DNA of 64,000 bases from Streptomyces antimycoticus. Lineage in GTDB: Bacteria; Actinomycetota; Actinomycetes; Streptomycetales; Streptomycetaceae. Below the pieces are notes generated by a model, which ran no database searches, had not been told where the DNA came from, and saw only the letters and a program-made list of their open reading frames with translations. Location of the stretch: NCBI RefSeq assembly GCF_005405925.1, contig NZ_BJHV01000001.1, positions 1-64,000 of the forward strand. Direction: 5' to 3'. Both the position numbers and the translations under genes were made by a program. Of the stretch, positions 37,217 through 45,919 are shown piece after piece; within the stretch, counting starts at the first letter, position 1; each line of letters begins with the position of its first letter.

Positions 37217-38269
37217 TCATTCCGGCCGGGCCGCACCGCCGACCGTGTGCATGTGCCGCAGCCCTTGCCGGTAGGAGTCGAGCAGTCCGGTCTCGGCGTA
37301 CGGGAGCTTGAGGCTGCGGCAGTGTTCCCGGACCAGAGGCTGTACGAGCCTGAGATGGCACCTGGGCATGTTCGGGAAGAGGTGGTGCTCGATCTGGTAG
37401 TTCAGCCCGCCCAGAAGCCAGTCCGTGACCGGCCCGCCCCGGACGTTACGCGAGGTCAGGACCTGGCGGCGCAGATGACCCCACCGCTCCCCCGCCGGGC
37501 CGGGCATGTCCATGCCCTTGTGGTTGGGCGCGAAGGCCATTCCCAGGTGGAGCCCGAAGAGCGCCTGATGGAGCAGCGCGAACACGACAGCCTTCCCCAC
37601 CGGCAGGCAGGCCAGCAGCAGCGCGCCGTAACCAGCCGCATGCAACACCAGCAGCACGCCCTCCACCGCCCGCTCACGCACCGGCTGCCGCCGCAGGTCC
37701 CGGACACTGCTCACCTTCAGGGCGATGCCTTCCAGCAGCAGCATCGGGAAGAACAGCCACGCCTGGTGGCGGGTGACCCAGCGGGCGAACCCGCGGCGCA
37801 CAGCCGCCTGCTCCGCAGTCCACACCAGCGCGCCGGCACCGACGTCCGGGTCCTTCTCGACGTGGTTGGGGTTGGCGTGGTGCCGGTTGTGCTTGTCGTT
37901 CCACCACGCGTAACTCATGCCCAGGAGCAGATTGCCGTGCAGGAGCCCGAGCGCGCGGTTCGCCCGGCGGCCGACGGCGATCTGGGCGTGCCCGGCGTCA
38001 TGGCCGACGTAGGCGGTGCGGGCGGACAGGACAGCCAGCGGCACAGCGAGCAGCAGCGTCCACCAGGTGCCCCCGGCCAGGACGAACCCTGTCACCACCG
38101 CGGCCAGGGCCAGGAGGTTCACGCTGATCATCCGCGCGTACCAGCCCCTGCGACGCTCCAGCAGCCCCTGTCCTTTGACTTTCCGCAGCAGGGGGGTGAA
38201 CTCACTCCCCTGCTGCCCGGTGGCGCCACCGGGTCCGGTGAACACAGACAGCGCGGCGGTCTCAGACAT
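37217..38269 (-). CDS. Membrane fatty-acid desaturase (acyl-lipid/acyl-CoA type)
   Basis: A 350-aa integral-membrane di-iron desaturase. Three histidine boxes are complete: GHDAGH (about 89-94), DKHNRHHANP (about 123-132) and QIEHHLFP (about 292-299). Hydrophobic pairs lie at about 48-82 and 195-235. The start ATG at 38269 opens MSETAALSVFTGPGG. No electron-donor domain is fused, so it relies on a separate ferredoxin or flavodoxin. It is a stand-alone gene with no operon partner visible. Confidence 0.88.
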   Translation of the reverse strand: MSETAALSVFTGPGGATGQQGSEFTPLLRKVKGQGLLERRRGWYARMISVNLLALAAVVTGFVLAGGTWWTLLLAVPLAVLSARTAYVGHDAGHAQIAVGRRANRALGLLHGNLLLGMSYAWWNDKHNRHHANPNHVEKDPDVGAGALVWTAEQAAVRRGFARWVTRHQAWLFFPMLLLEGIALKVSSVRDLRRQPVRERAVEGVLLVLHAAGYGALLLACLPVGKAVVFALLHQALFGLHLGMAFAPNHKGMDMPGPAGERWGHLRRQVLTSRNVRGGPVTDWLLGGLNYQIEHHLFPNMPRCHLRLVQPLVREHCRSLKLPYAETGLLDSYRQGLRHMHTVGGAARPE

Positions 38270-39111
38270 AGAGGACTCCGGTCAGCGAATCGGGCAGCAA
38301 CGCTCTGACCTGCTTAAACGTACGGACCGGAGACCATGCCGCGCCATGGCGTCAACACCCCGGCCACACCGGGGGCCAGCCCCCGCACCCCCAAGGGGGC
38401 CAGCGACACCCCCACCCCGGCCCCAAACGACCACCACACCGGAAAACCCGCGCCACGCCGGCGTCCTGGAAGAACCACTCCTGCGGCCCCGCACCATGAT
38501 CACCGCTCCCCGCCCGGCCGCCCTGCCGGTAGCGCGGGACACCGTCATGGTGAAAGTACGCCGGCCGCCACCGGCCAAGAGTGCCGGCCACCCCGTCGAG
38601 CCAGCCACCCCTTGAGCCTGAACCGCGCCATGGTGTAAGGCCCGTTGTGGCAAGGGGGCGCCGCCGCAGCCGTGATCATTCACCGGACACACCGGACCGA
38701 GCCCCAGTCTCGACGCAGACGCGCCACGAGGCGCCGGAGCGCCGAGCGAAGCCGTTCCGGCTGGCCAGACACCGGCGCAGACACGAGCACAGGCACAGGC
38801 ACAGGCACGGACACCGAGACGAGCGGAGGCGACTCCATGCCGCACCTTGGAGGCAGGGGCCTCTTAGCCGCCTTCCACGCGCACGGGCCGGGCGCCGGCT
38901 GGGCCAGCACCGTCGGCCAGGACACCACGAGTTACTCGACGACGTGGTCGACGGCCCCTCCGCGCCCGCGGCCTGCGGCCTGCGCGAGGACCGGCCGCCG
39001 TGGCAGATCACCGCGGCAGATCACCGTGCGTGACACCCAGGGAAGGGAAGGTGTCCATGTGCCGAAACGCTCGTATCGGCCGTGCTGAGGTCCCCGAGGT
39101 GGGTCCCCGCA
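38270..39111. other. No convincing gene
   Basis: Frames here are low-complexity. A plus-strand frame from 38837 (MPHLGGRGLLAAFHAHGPGA) is short and unrecognised. A short ACAGGC tandem repeat lies near 38786. Confidence 0.35.
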
Positions 39112-39768
39112 TCATTTCCGCCAGAACAGGTGATGGGTCACGCCGCTTCGGCTGGGCACGGTCTCGAGGTGGAACCGGTCGAGCAGTTCATCGGGTGATT
39201 CCCACAGGCGGAGGCCGGATCGGAGCTTCACCGGCGAGACCGCCACGTGCATGGCGTCGACCAGGTCGGCATCAAGGAACTGCCGGATGGTGGTGACCCC
39301 GCCGCCGAGCCGGACGTCCCTGCCCTGCGCTGCCGCCCGTGCCCGCTGAAGGACCGTGACCGGGTCACCGTCGACGAAATGGAACGTGGTGTCGCAAAGC
39401 GTGACCGAGGGACGCTCGTGGTGGGTCATGACGAACACCGGGGTGTGGAACGGGGGCTCCTCACCCCACCAGCCGCACCAGTCATGGTCGCGCCAGGGCC
39501 CGCGCTGGGGCCCGAACTTGTTACGGCCCATGATCTCGGCACCGACATTACGTGCGAAGTCCCGCGTGAAGTAATCGTCCAGACCACGGCTCCCACCAGG
39601 GCCGGTGCGCATGGGCCAGCTCGCCGTGGCACCGGCCCAGGCAAACAGCCTCTCCGGATTGGCGTGACCGAACGGGCTCTCGAGGCTCTGGTGCTCACCA
39701 GCACCGATTCCCTCACTCGAGACATTGAAGTTCATGACTCTCAGCAGTTGATCCACGTGTTTCCTCAT
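39112..39768 (-). CDS. Dihydrofolate reductase-family (RibD C-terminal-like) protein
   Basis: A 218-aa single-domain protein. Features are VMNFNVSSEGIGAGEHQ, the GRNKFGPQRGPW loop, PVFVMTHHERPS, and the dinucleotide-binding GGGVTTIRQFLDADLVDAMH followed by LWESPDELL. These fit the DHFR/RibD reductase family widespread in actinomycetes; the substrate is unknown and real DHFR activity is unlikely. The start is either 39768 (MRKHVDQLLRV) or 39735 (MNFNV, closer to family norm). A 16-bp stem-loop begins 6 bases upstream of 39768, so this gene may be under attenuation or operator control. Confidence 0.82.
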   Translation of the reverse strand: MRKHVDQLLRVMNFNVSSEGIGAGEHQSLESPFGHANPERLFAWAGATASWPMRTGPGGSRGLDDYFTRDFARNVGAEIMGRNKFGPQRGPWRDHDWCGWWGEEPPFHTPVFVMTHHERPSVTLCDTTFHFVDGDPVTVLQRARAAAQGRDVRLGGGVTTIRQFLDADLVDAMHVAVSPVKLRSGLRLWESPDELLDRFHLETVPSRSGVTHHLFWRK

Positions 39769-39773
39769 CGGTC

Positions 39774-39818
39774 TCGACGCATTGATGTGTGGCGAGGTGC
39801 CCCACATCAATGCGTCGA
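39774..39818. promoter_or_regulatory. Perfect 16-bp inverted repeat upstream of the DHFR-family gene
   Basis: TCGACGCATTGATGTG (39774-39789) and its exact complement (39803-39818) flank a 13-base spacer. It lies just upstream of the start at 39768 or 45 bases upstream of 39735. Such a dyad fits a dimeric repressor site, or in RNA a hairpin in the leader. Confidence 0.6.
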
Positions 39819-40363
39819 ACGGGACGTGGCCGGATCGACAGCCACGTGGCGCCGTTCGGCAGCATCCCGCTGCCCGGCGGGGCGGCGTCCAGCCGGCAGC
39901 AGTCGCGCGGACGGCACTCCCACCCACCCGGAGACCGGAGCAGGGCGAACCCCAGCCCATCAGCCCACCGTCCGAACAGGGAGGCCTCATCGTGGCCGGC
40001 GTCCTTCCGACCGCACGTCCGACCCCGCACTCCCGCGCCTACGATGCCCGGCCGGGCAAGCAGGCCAGTGACACCAAAGCGCTTTCATCAACAGCGGACA
40101 CCGCAGCAGAAAGAGCGAGGCCAACGGCACGCGCGATCGACTCGACGGTGTCGACTACAACCAGGTCGCCACCGAGCGACTGGAGCCGTCGCCGCAGGCC
40201 CCTGACCTGCCTGGTCAGCCGTGGTCGACCCAGCCGACGCCGTGGTCGGGCTCACGGCCGGCCCGGCGGAGTTCATGGTCAGGGGCTGTCGCGTCCGTCC
40301 CCTACTGCTCCCGCGCGGACGCGAGAGCCATGCGGCACCCGCAGAGCGCCACAACCGGGGCGA
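39819..40363. other. No supportable gene
   Basis: Only shadow frames. A minus-strand segment near 40.1-40.2 kb (GDLVVVDTVESIARAVGLAL) is weakly protein-like but too short to assign. Confidence 0.35.
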
Positions 40364-41485
40364 TCAGTAGAAGTGGCGGACGAAGACGTCCGACTTGCCA
40401 TTGGTGTCGCCGGGCACGATGTCGTCGGCCGTGGACTGGAAGACCACCTCGCGCCCACCGGCGCCGACCGCGTCGGTCCCGGCCGAGGCGAGCTGGTTCG
40501 AGACGATCTCGTCGGTGCCCGTCTCCAGATCGCGCAGCGTGAGCGACGGTCCGCTCGTGTCGTGCGGGGCGTACAGCAGATAGCGGCCGGTGGGATCGAT
40601 AGCCACGCCCCGCACGTTCGGCACCAGCTCGTCGGTGCCCGAGCTCTCGTCGTGGACGTAGGTGTCGGAGCCCGAGAGGTAGACGACCTTGCTGCCGTCC
40701 TTGCTGAGCTGGACGAGTGTCGCCGCCTTGGACGGGCCCTCGATCGGGCCGGAGGAGGTGTCACCCGTCCGGTCCCACACGAAGACGTCCTCGGCCTGGC
40801 CATCCTGGTAGGCGACAAAGCGGCCGTCGCCGCTGATGGACGGCCGGGCCGAGACGGTGTGGTCGAACTCGGCGACGGTCTCCGTGGTGTCGGCGCGCCA
40901 GTCCCGTACCTCGATGCGCTGCCGGGACGGCGGTCGATTGAAGGTAGCGGCCTGGGCAATGTAGCGGCCGTCCCCGCTCAGCGACGGCCGGCTGCAGCTG
41001 AGACCCGGGCAGTTGATACCGATCGTGCTTCCCGAGCTCACCTGAGACAGGAAGGACTTCGTGTCTCTTTGCAACAGCCCCCAAAAAGCAACGTATTGCC
41101 CGTCACCGCTGATCACCGGGCCCTGATTCGTTGGCGTGATGCTGCTCATCAGCGTCGTCTGGCCCGTGTGCTGGTCGCGGACGAACACCCGCTCCCATGT
41201 CACCGGGTTGGCAGGTGTGAGGTTCTTCGCCAACGACGAGAAGGCGACACGCCCACCGTCAGCAGTGATCGTAGCGCCGGCGGAGTCGCCATCGCCCTGG
41301 GTACCGTCGGTCGCGACACTGATCCGCTCGACCCCGGCTCCGCTGTCCCCCGCGACACCCCGCACGGTCATGGGCTCGGCCGAGGCGGCTACGGGCAGCA
41401 CCGCTGTGACCGCGCAGACCACCACCGCCGCGCTCAGGGCGGCCCGCACACGCCTGGCGGCACTCCGACTCGCGTTTCCCCTCAT
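40364..41485 (-). CDS. Secreted WD40/TolB-like beta-propeller protein
   Basis: A 373-aa exported protein. A signal peptide is clear: a basic start (MRGNASRSAARRVRAALS), a hydrophobic core AAVVVCAVTAVLPVAAS and an ASAEP cleavage site. The mature part repeats blades of the type GATITADGGRVAFSS, PVISGDGQYVAFWG, RPSLSGDGRYIAQ, RPSISGDGRFVAYQD and QLSKDGSKVVYLS, typical of PD40/TolB propellers. No lipobox or membrane anchor is seen. The role is unknown; it probably binds or scaffolds something outside the cell. Confidence 0.85.
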   Translation of the reverse strand: MRGNASRSAARRVRAALSAAVVVCAVTAVLPVAASAEPMTVRGVAGDSGAGVERISVATDGTQGDGDSAGATITADGGRVAFSSLAKNLTPANPVTWERVFVRDQHTGQTTLMSSITPTNQGPVISGDGQYVAFWGLLQRDTKSFLSQVSSGSTIGINCPGLSCSRPSLSGDGRYIAQAATFNRPPSRQRIEVRDWRADTTETVAEFDHTVSARPSISGDGRFVAYQDGQAEDVFVWDRTGDTSSGPIEGPSKAATLVQLSKDGSKVVYLSGSDTYVHDESSGTDELVPNVRGVAIDPTGRYLLYAPHDTSGPSLTLRDLETGTDEIVSNQLASAGTDAVGAGGREVVFQSTADDIVPGDTNGKSDVFVRHFY

Positions 41486-41889
41486 TTTCCCCCCAGTCAG
41501 GACACGGTCCGTCCTCCACCTCCCCACTGGAGGCCCGCAAGCATGGAACCGCGATGGCGCCGTGGGGACAATGCGCCACATGACGTATTGAGAGGCCCGG
41601 CTTTCGGTCACCTGAGAGCCCCCTCGGCGCGGCACCAGGTGCCCGAGCACCAGAACGGGGGCTCGGTGCGCTTCACACCGTCCAAGTCCCAGCCGGTCAG
41701 AATCCGGCCGATGCCGAACAAGAGACATTCGGCCGGCTCCTCCACCTGCTTGCCGAACGTCGTCCGTGCCATCGGCCGTGCCCTATCCAGTGTGCTTCCA
41801 GGCACCCCACACCCGGAAACAGGCGCGTTGTCCATCGAGCTGCCGACACCGTCAGTACCCACACTCCCAGCAACTGAGTCGCTGGGCTT
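41486..41889. other. No supportable gene
   Basis: A minus-strand frame at 41608-41862 exists but has no recognisable features. Confidence 0.35.
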
Positions 41890-42372
41890 CTACGCCGGCA
41901 TGGTGTCCGAGGAGGCGGGGCCGGTGACGCGGAGCACGAGCCTGGTTCCGCTGGTGAGGCCCTTGAGGACCGGTCGAAGGCGTCGGGGCCCTCATCAAGG
42001 GGAAGTACCTCTGTGGGCAGGTCGAGTACGCCGTCGCGGAGCTGGCCGGCGAGGACAGCGAGAGTCTCCGCGTCCGGACGGACGTAGAGATCGGTCGAAG
42101 TGAGTTCAGCGCTCGCGGGCGGGGCGTCCGAGGTGATGGAACACAGCCGACCGCCGGGGCGGACGAGTTCCCCGGCGGTGGCGGCCGTTTTGGGGGCTGC
42201 GGCGAGCGCCGCGTTGAAGGTGCGACCGACCTCGCGCGGCCGGGCGGGGCGACGGTAGTCGATGACGTCTGTCGCGCCCAGGCGGCGCAGCCGGTCAAAG
42301 GAACGGGGGACGGTGTCGCCGTCACATGGCTCCGGCCGCGACAGCGAGGTGCAGGACGAGGACTCCGGTCAT
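41890..42372 (-). pseudogene. Zinc-type quinone oxidoreductase (MDR superfamily) C-terminal fragment
   Basis: From TGVLVLHLAVAAGA through FDRLRRLGATDVIDYRRPAR to ATAGELVRPGGRLCSITSDA, GQLRDGVLDLPTEVLPLDEG and LKGLTSGTRLVLRV this is the NADP-binding half of an MDR oxidoreductase. The N-terminal catalytic half is missing, and the frame slips near 42328, 42300 and 41963, each repaired by adding one base, two of them in C/G runs. It ends with a TAG at 41890-41892. Its start side abuts the old end of the MFS gene, so a deletion may have joined them before the IS arrived. Confidence 0.7.
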
Positions 42373-42495
42373 TCCCCCTCCGTTCGTCACCACCATGAAC
42401 GTCGAATCCAACTACACAGACAGTCATGGCCAGTCGGAAATCGGGGCCGGCATCACGAGATTGCTGAACTTCGACCTAGGATCTGTCGTCAAATG

Positions 42496-43328
42496 TCACG
42501 CCCACATCAGCAGCGATGCGAGGGTGATGGCCGCTTGGTAGGACTCGGCGGTCTTGTCATAGCGGGTGGCGATGCCGCGCCACTGCTTGAGGCGGTTGAA
42601 GCACCGTTCGACGACGTTGCGCCGCTTGTAGACGTGCTTGTCGAAGGCCGGCGGACGTCCGCCACGGCTGCCGCGTCGGAGCCGGTTGCGGATCTGGTCG
42701 GACCGTTCCGGGATGGTGTGCCGGATGTTCCGTTGCCGCAGCCAGGTGCGTATGGCCTTGGAGCTGTAGCCCTTGTCGCCGATGACGTGGCCGGGGCGGA
42801 CCCGGGGCCGCCCCGGTCCCAGCCGGGGCACCCGGATCGCCTTCATCACGGCGGTGAACTGGGTGCAGTCGTTGGTGTTCCCGCCGGTGACGGTGAAGGC
42901 GAGCGGTCGCCCCACAGCGTCGCAGGCCAGGTGGATCTTGCTGGTCAGGCCGCCTCTGGACCGGCCGAGTCCCGGGGCGCAAAGCCCCCTTTTCGCGCCC
43001 CGGCCGCGTGCTGGTGGGCCCGGACAATCGTGGAGTCGACCGACACCAGCCACTCGATGTCCCCGGCCGCGTCGGCCCTGGCCTGGGCGGCCCGGAGCAT
43101 CCGCTCGAAGGTGCCGTCCTTGGCCCACCGGCGGAAGCGGGTGTGCAGCGTGGCCCAGGAACCGTACCGCTCGGGCACATCCCGCCAGGCCGTACCGGTC
43201 CGGAACTTCCACACGATCCCGTTGAGGACCGTCCGGTCGTCCAGCCGCCTGCGGCCCCGCTCGGACCGGGGCAGCAACGGCTGCACGAAGGCCCACTCGG
43301 CATCGGACAGTTCATGGCGACGTATCAC
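42496..43328 (-). CDS. IS5-family transposase made by -1 frameshift (OrfA/OrfB)
   Basis: Frame A (43328 to 42945) opens MIRRHELSDAEWAFVQPLLP and carries the first catalytic Asp in VSVDSTIVRAHQH. Frame B carries GRSRGGLTSKIHLACDAVGR, the second Asp in VIGDKGYSSKAIR and the Glu in YKRRNVVERCFNRLKQWRG, to the TGA at 42496. The join is at ARKGG (frame A) and AKRGL (frame B), on an A4G5 run followed by a small hairpin. Many IS427-type elements make their full transposase this way, so the break is probably programmed, not damage. All three catalytic residues are present. Confidence 0.85.
42974..42993 (-). promoter_or_regulatory. Candidate -1 frameshift site of the IS5-type transposase
   Basis: In the minus-strand direction AAAAGGGGG (42993-42985) is overlapped at its G run by a GGGGC-TTTGC-GCCCC hairpin (42988-42974). 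The A4 run lets the AAA codon re-pair one base back. It lies exactly where the two frames join. Confidence 0.5.
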
Positions 43329-43352
43329 CCGACCATGATCCCCGACCGAAGA

Positions 43353-44801
43353 TCATTTGACGACAGATCCTAGCGCATCTTCTGGGCGGTGGTTCTTCCC
43401 CAGCAAGGTGGCTATGAGGACAGCGCCAAGCGTGAGGAGGACGGCAGCGACCGTGAGCGCGAGTGAGAAGCCCTCCGTCGCAGCGTGCAGGGGGTCGTCT
43501 TGTGAGGCCAGGGCGTCGCTGCGGCGCGTGGCCAAAGCGACAAGCACCGCCACCCCCACGGCGCCGCCGACTTGTTGAACGGAGCTCAGGACGGCTGAGC
43601 CGAGCCCGGCGTTCTCCTCGGTGGTACCGGTGAGCGCGGCGACAGTCAGGGCGGGCAGACTCAGTCCGCATCCGAGGCTCGTGACGAGCATGCCGGGCAG
43701 CACTCCGGAGGCGTAGCCGTCATCCGGTGCCACGCCGGACAGCAGCAGGAGTCCGGCCACGCTGATCAGGAACGAGATGACGAGGGCCGGGCACACGCCG
43801 AGCCTGATCACTGCTCGGGAGGAGAGCCACATGCCCGTCAGGATGCCTGCGCAGTAGGGCAGGTAGGCGAGGCCGGCCATCAGTGGGCGATAGCCGAGCA
43901 CGGTCTGCAGGTGAACCATCAGCAGGAAGGCCATCGCGTACATGGCGGCGGAGAACAGCAAGGTCGCCCCATTGGCGACGGCGCGGAACCGGAAGCGCAG
44001 GAACGACAACGGCACCAGTGGCTCGGCAGTTCGTGCCTCGACCGCGACGAAGGCGACGGCCAGGAACACGGCCAGTACCAGGGGCCCGACAGCGGTGGTG
44101 TCCCCCCAGCCCAACTCCCCCGTCCGGAGCAGTCCGTAGACCAGGGACACCAGGGCGCCGGTGCCCAGGAGCGCACCGGGTACGTCGAGGCGTACCGCGC
44201 GCCCGGTCCGGCTCTCGGGGACCAAGCGCGGGAGCAGCACCAGGGCCGCGAGGGCCACCGGCAGGTTGATCAGGAAGATCCAGCGCCAGGACGCGAGGCC
44301 GGTCAGCGCGCCGGAGATCACCAGGCCCGTTGTGCCGCCAAGACCCGCGATGCCGCCCCAGATGCCGAACGCCTTGGTGCGCTCCTCGGTACCGGGGAAG
44401 AGGAGTGCGATCAGTGCCAGCGCGGCGGGGCCGGCCATGGCCGCTCCCGCGCCCTGGATGAAACGCCCGGTCACGAGCTGCCAGGGCTCCCGCGCGAGCC
44501 CGCAGACGAGGCTCGCCGCACCGAACAGCGCCACACCGGTCAGGAAGACGCGTCTGCGGCCCAGCAGGTCGGCCATGCGGCCGAACAGCAGCAACAGCCC
44601 GCCGAAGGCGAGGAAGTAGGCGTTGACGACCCAGGCCAGGCCCGCGGTGCTGAAGCCGAGGTCATCGCGCATGCTGGGGAGCGCGACGCTCACCACGTTG
44701 TCATCCAGGACGAGCATGAACTGTACGCAGCACAGCACCACCAGGGCCGGTCCCCGGCGCCCAACGACGTTGGTCGTGGTCGCGGTTGATACCGACGTCA
44801 T
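43353..44801 (-). CDS. DHA2-family MFS multidrug transporter with IS-rewritten C-terminus
   Basis: A 482-aa, 14-TM antiporter. MTSVSTATTTNVVGRRGPAL precedes TM1 (VVLCCVQFMLVLDDNVVSVA); the motif-A loop is FGRMADLLGRRRVF and motif C is GIAGLGGTTGLVISGAL. The last codons (GSVVK, stop) come from the inverted repeat of the inserted IS. Reading across the empty site at 42475 gives the older ending LGRSSAIS, so only the final residues changed and function is probably kept. The start ATG at 44801 is the first with MFS character. It is divergent from the AraC gene at 44960. Confidence 0.88.
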   Translation of the reverse strand: MTSVSTATTTNVVGRRGPALVVLCCVQFMLVLDDNVVSVALPSMRDDLGFSTAGLAWVVNAYFLAFGGLLLLFGRMADLLGRRRVFLTGVALFGAASLVCGLAREPWQLVTGRFIQGAGAAMAGPAALALIALLFPGTEERTKAFGIWGGIAGLGGTTGLVISGALTGLASWRWIFLINLPVALAALVLLPRLVPESRTGRAVRLDVPGALLGTGALVSLVYGLLRTGELGWGDTTAVGPLVLAVFLAVAFVAVEARTAEPLVPLSFLRFRFRAVANGATLLFSAAMYAMAFLLMVHLQTVLGYRPLMAGLAYLPYCAGILTGMWLSSRAVIRLGVCPALVISFLISVAGLLLLSGVAPDDGYASGVLPGMLVTSLGCGLSLPALTVAALTGTTEENAGLGSAVLSSVQQVGGAVGVAVLVALATRRSDALASQDDPLHAATEGFSLALTVAAVLLTLGAVLIATLLGKNHRPEDALGSVVK

Positions 44802-44959
44802 GCCGGGCGCCCTGTCCTCGTAAGCGGCCTGTGCGAACGGTGATAGCGCCGGTGGCGCGGATGATTGATCGGCATAGGACGACGCTATGCACCGGCCGTG
44901 TTGGCCGCGATGCGCTACGGGGCCATGGTGTATCGCATTGGGGACATAAACTTGGGAGC

Positions 44960-45760
44960 ATGACCGATGCCGTCGTGGGGGCCGTCCCCGTCGGGGTGGG
45001 CGCAATCGTCGTCGGGAACTTTCCGTTGGCGTCCGGGCAGTGGTTTGTCCCGCACAGCCACCCGCAGCACCAGTTGGCCTGGGCACGGCGTGGGGTGCTC
45101 GGCGTCGCTGTCGACGATGCCTACTGGGTCCTGCCGCGCACACGGGCGTTGTGGCTGCCCGCAGGGGTTGTCCACCGGACCGGCGCGACCCGCGACGCGG
45201 TGTTGTGCAGCCTCTACTTCGAACCGGACAGATGCAATCAGGACTGGACGCAACCCACGCCGGTCGGAGTCGACGGGCTGCTGGCACACCTGATCGCCTA
45301 CCTCAGCCGCGAGAACCTGCCCAATGACGCCCGGCTACGGGCCGAGGCGGTCGTGCTGGATCTGCTGCGCCCCTTGCCGACCACACCCATCGATGTGCCG
45401 AACCCCACCGACGACCGCGTACGCACCGTGGCCGACGCCCTGCTCGCCAACCCCGCAGACCCCCGAAGTCTTGAAGCGCACGCACGGGTCGCCGGGGTGA
45501 GCCGACGCACCTTGACCCGGCTGTTCGTCCAGGACACCGGCATGAACTTCGACCGCTGGCGGACCCATGTGCGGCTGCGTGCCGCCCTTCCCCTCCTCGC
45601 CGAGGGCCAGCCCGTTTCCCGCGTCGCACATACCGTCGGATACACGACACCGAGCGCCTTCCTCGCGGCGTTCCGACGAACCGTCGGAACTTCCCCAGGA
45701 CGCTACCTCCATGGCGACGCCTCGTTTGAGGCATCGGCCACGAGCGCCGCCGATGAATGA
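44960..45760 (+). CDS. AraC-family transcriptional regulator with cupin domain
   Basis: 266 aa. The N-terminal cupin-like sensor has HSHPQHQLAWARRGVLGVAV and LPAGVVHRTGA. The C-terminal double HTH is at about 165-260: SLEAHARVAGVSRRTLTRLF and VSRVAHTVGYTTPSAFLAAF, then RRTVGTSPGRYL. The ATG at 44960 has GGGAG too close for a good ribosome site, so the mRNA may be leaderless or start slightly different. It faces the DHA2 pump gene and is its likely regulator. Confidence 0.88.
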   Translation: MTDAVVGAVPVGVGAIVVGNFPLASGQWFVPHSHPQHQLAWARRGVLGVAVDDAYWVLPRTRALWLPAGVVHRTGATRDAVLCSLYFEPDRCNQDWTQPTPVGVDGLLAHLIAYLSRENLPNDARLRAEAVVLDLLRPLPTTPIDVPNPTDDRVRTVADALLANPADPRSLEAHARVAGVSRRTLTRLFVQDTGMNFDRWRTHVRLRAALPLLAEGQPVSRVAHTVGYTTPSAFLAAFRRTVGTSPGRYLHGDASFEASATSAADE

Positions 45761-45919
45761 CCACTGCAGGCGTTCGCACCCTAAGAAACGGGGGCCTGGC
45801 GCCTCGCTGTGAGCGCCTGCGGGCGGTAGGCCGGAGCAGCCGAGCCGAGGGCCCCGGGCTCGTGCAGATCGACGATCCGTTCGGTGCGGGGCTTTCCGCG
45901 AGCGGCCGGGGACGTCCGT

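Larger units (their letters stand above)
42480..43369 (-). mobile_element. IS5-family (IS427-like) insertion sequence, complete
   Basis: It is bounded by 16-bp perfect inverted repeats, GATCTGTCGTCAAATG at 42480-42495 and its complement at 43354-43369. Both are flanked by CTAG (42476-42479 and 43370-43373), the expected target duplication. The length is 890 bp with the usual two overlapping frames for one transposase. It landed in the last codons of the MFS gene at 43353-44801. Confidence 0.88.

Noticed and set aside
36074..38308. 744-codon plus-strand open frame
   Set aside because: Opposite the desaturase for half its length, low-complexity and without family features; a high-GC shadow.
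40075..40260. Minus-strand reading resembling an IS110 or recombinase piece
   Set aside because: Too short and without any catalytic motif.
44802..45287. Upstream extension of the DHA2 pump frame
   Set aside because: Antisense to the AraC gene and Arg/Pro-rich; the pump begins at 44801.
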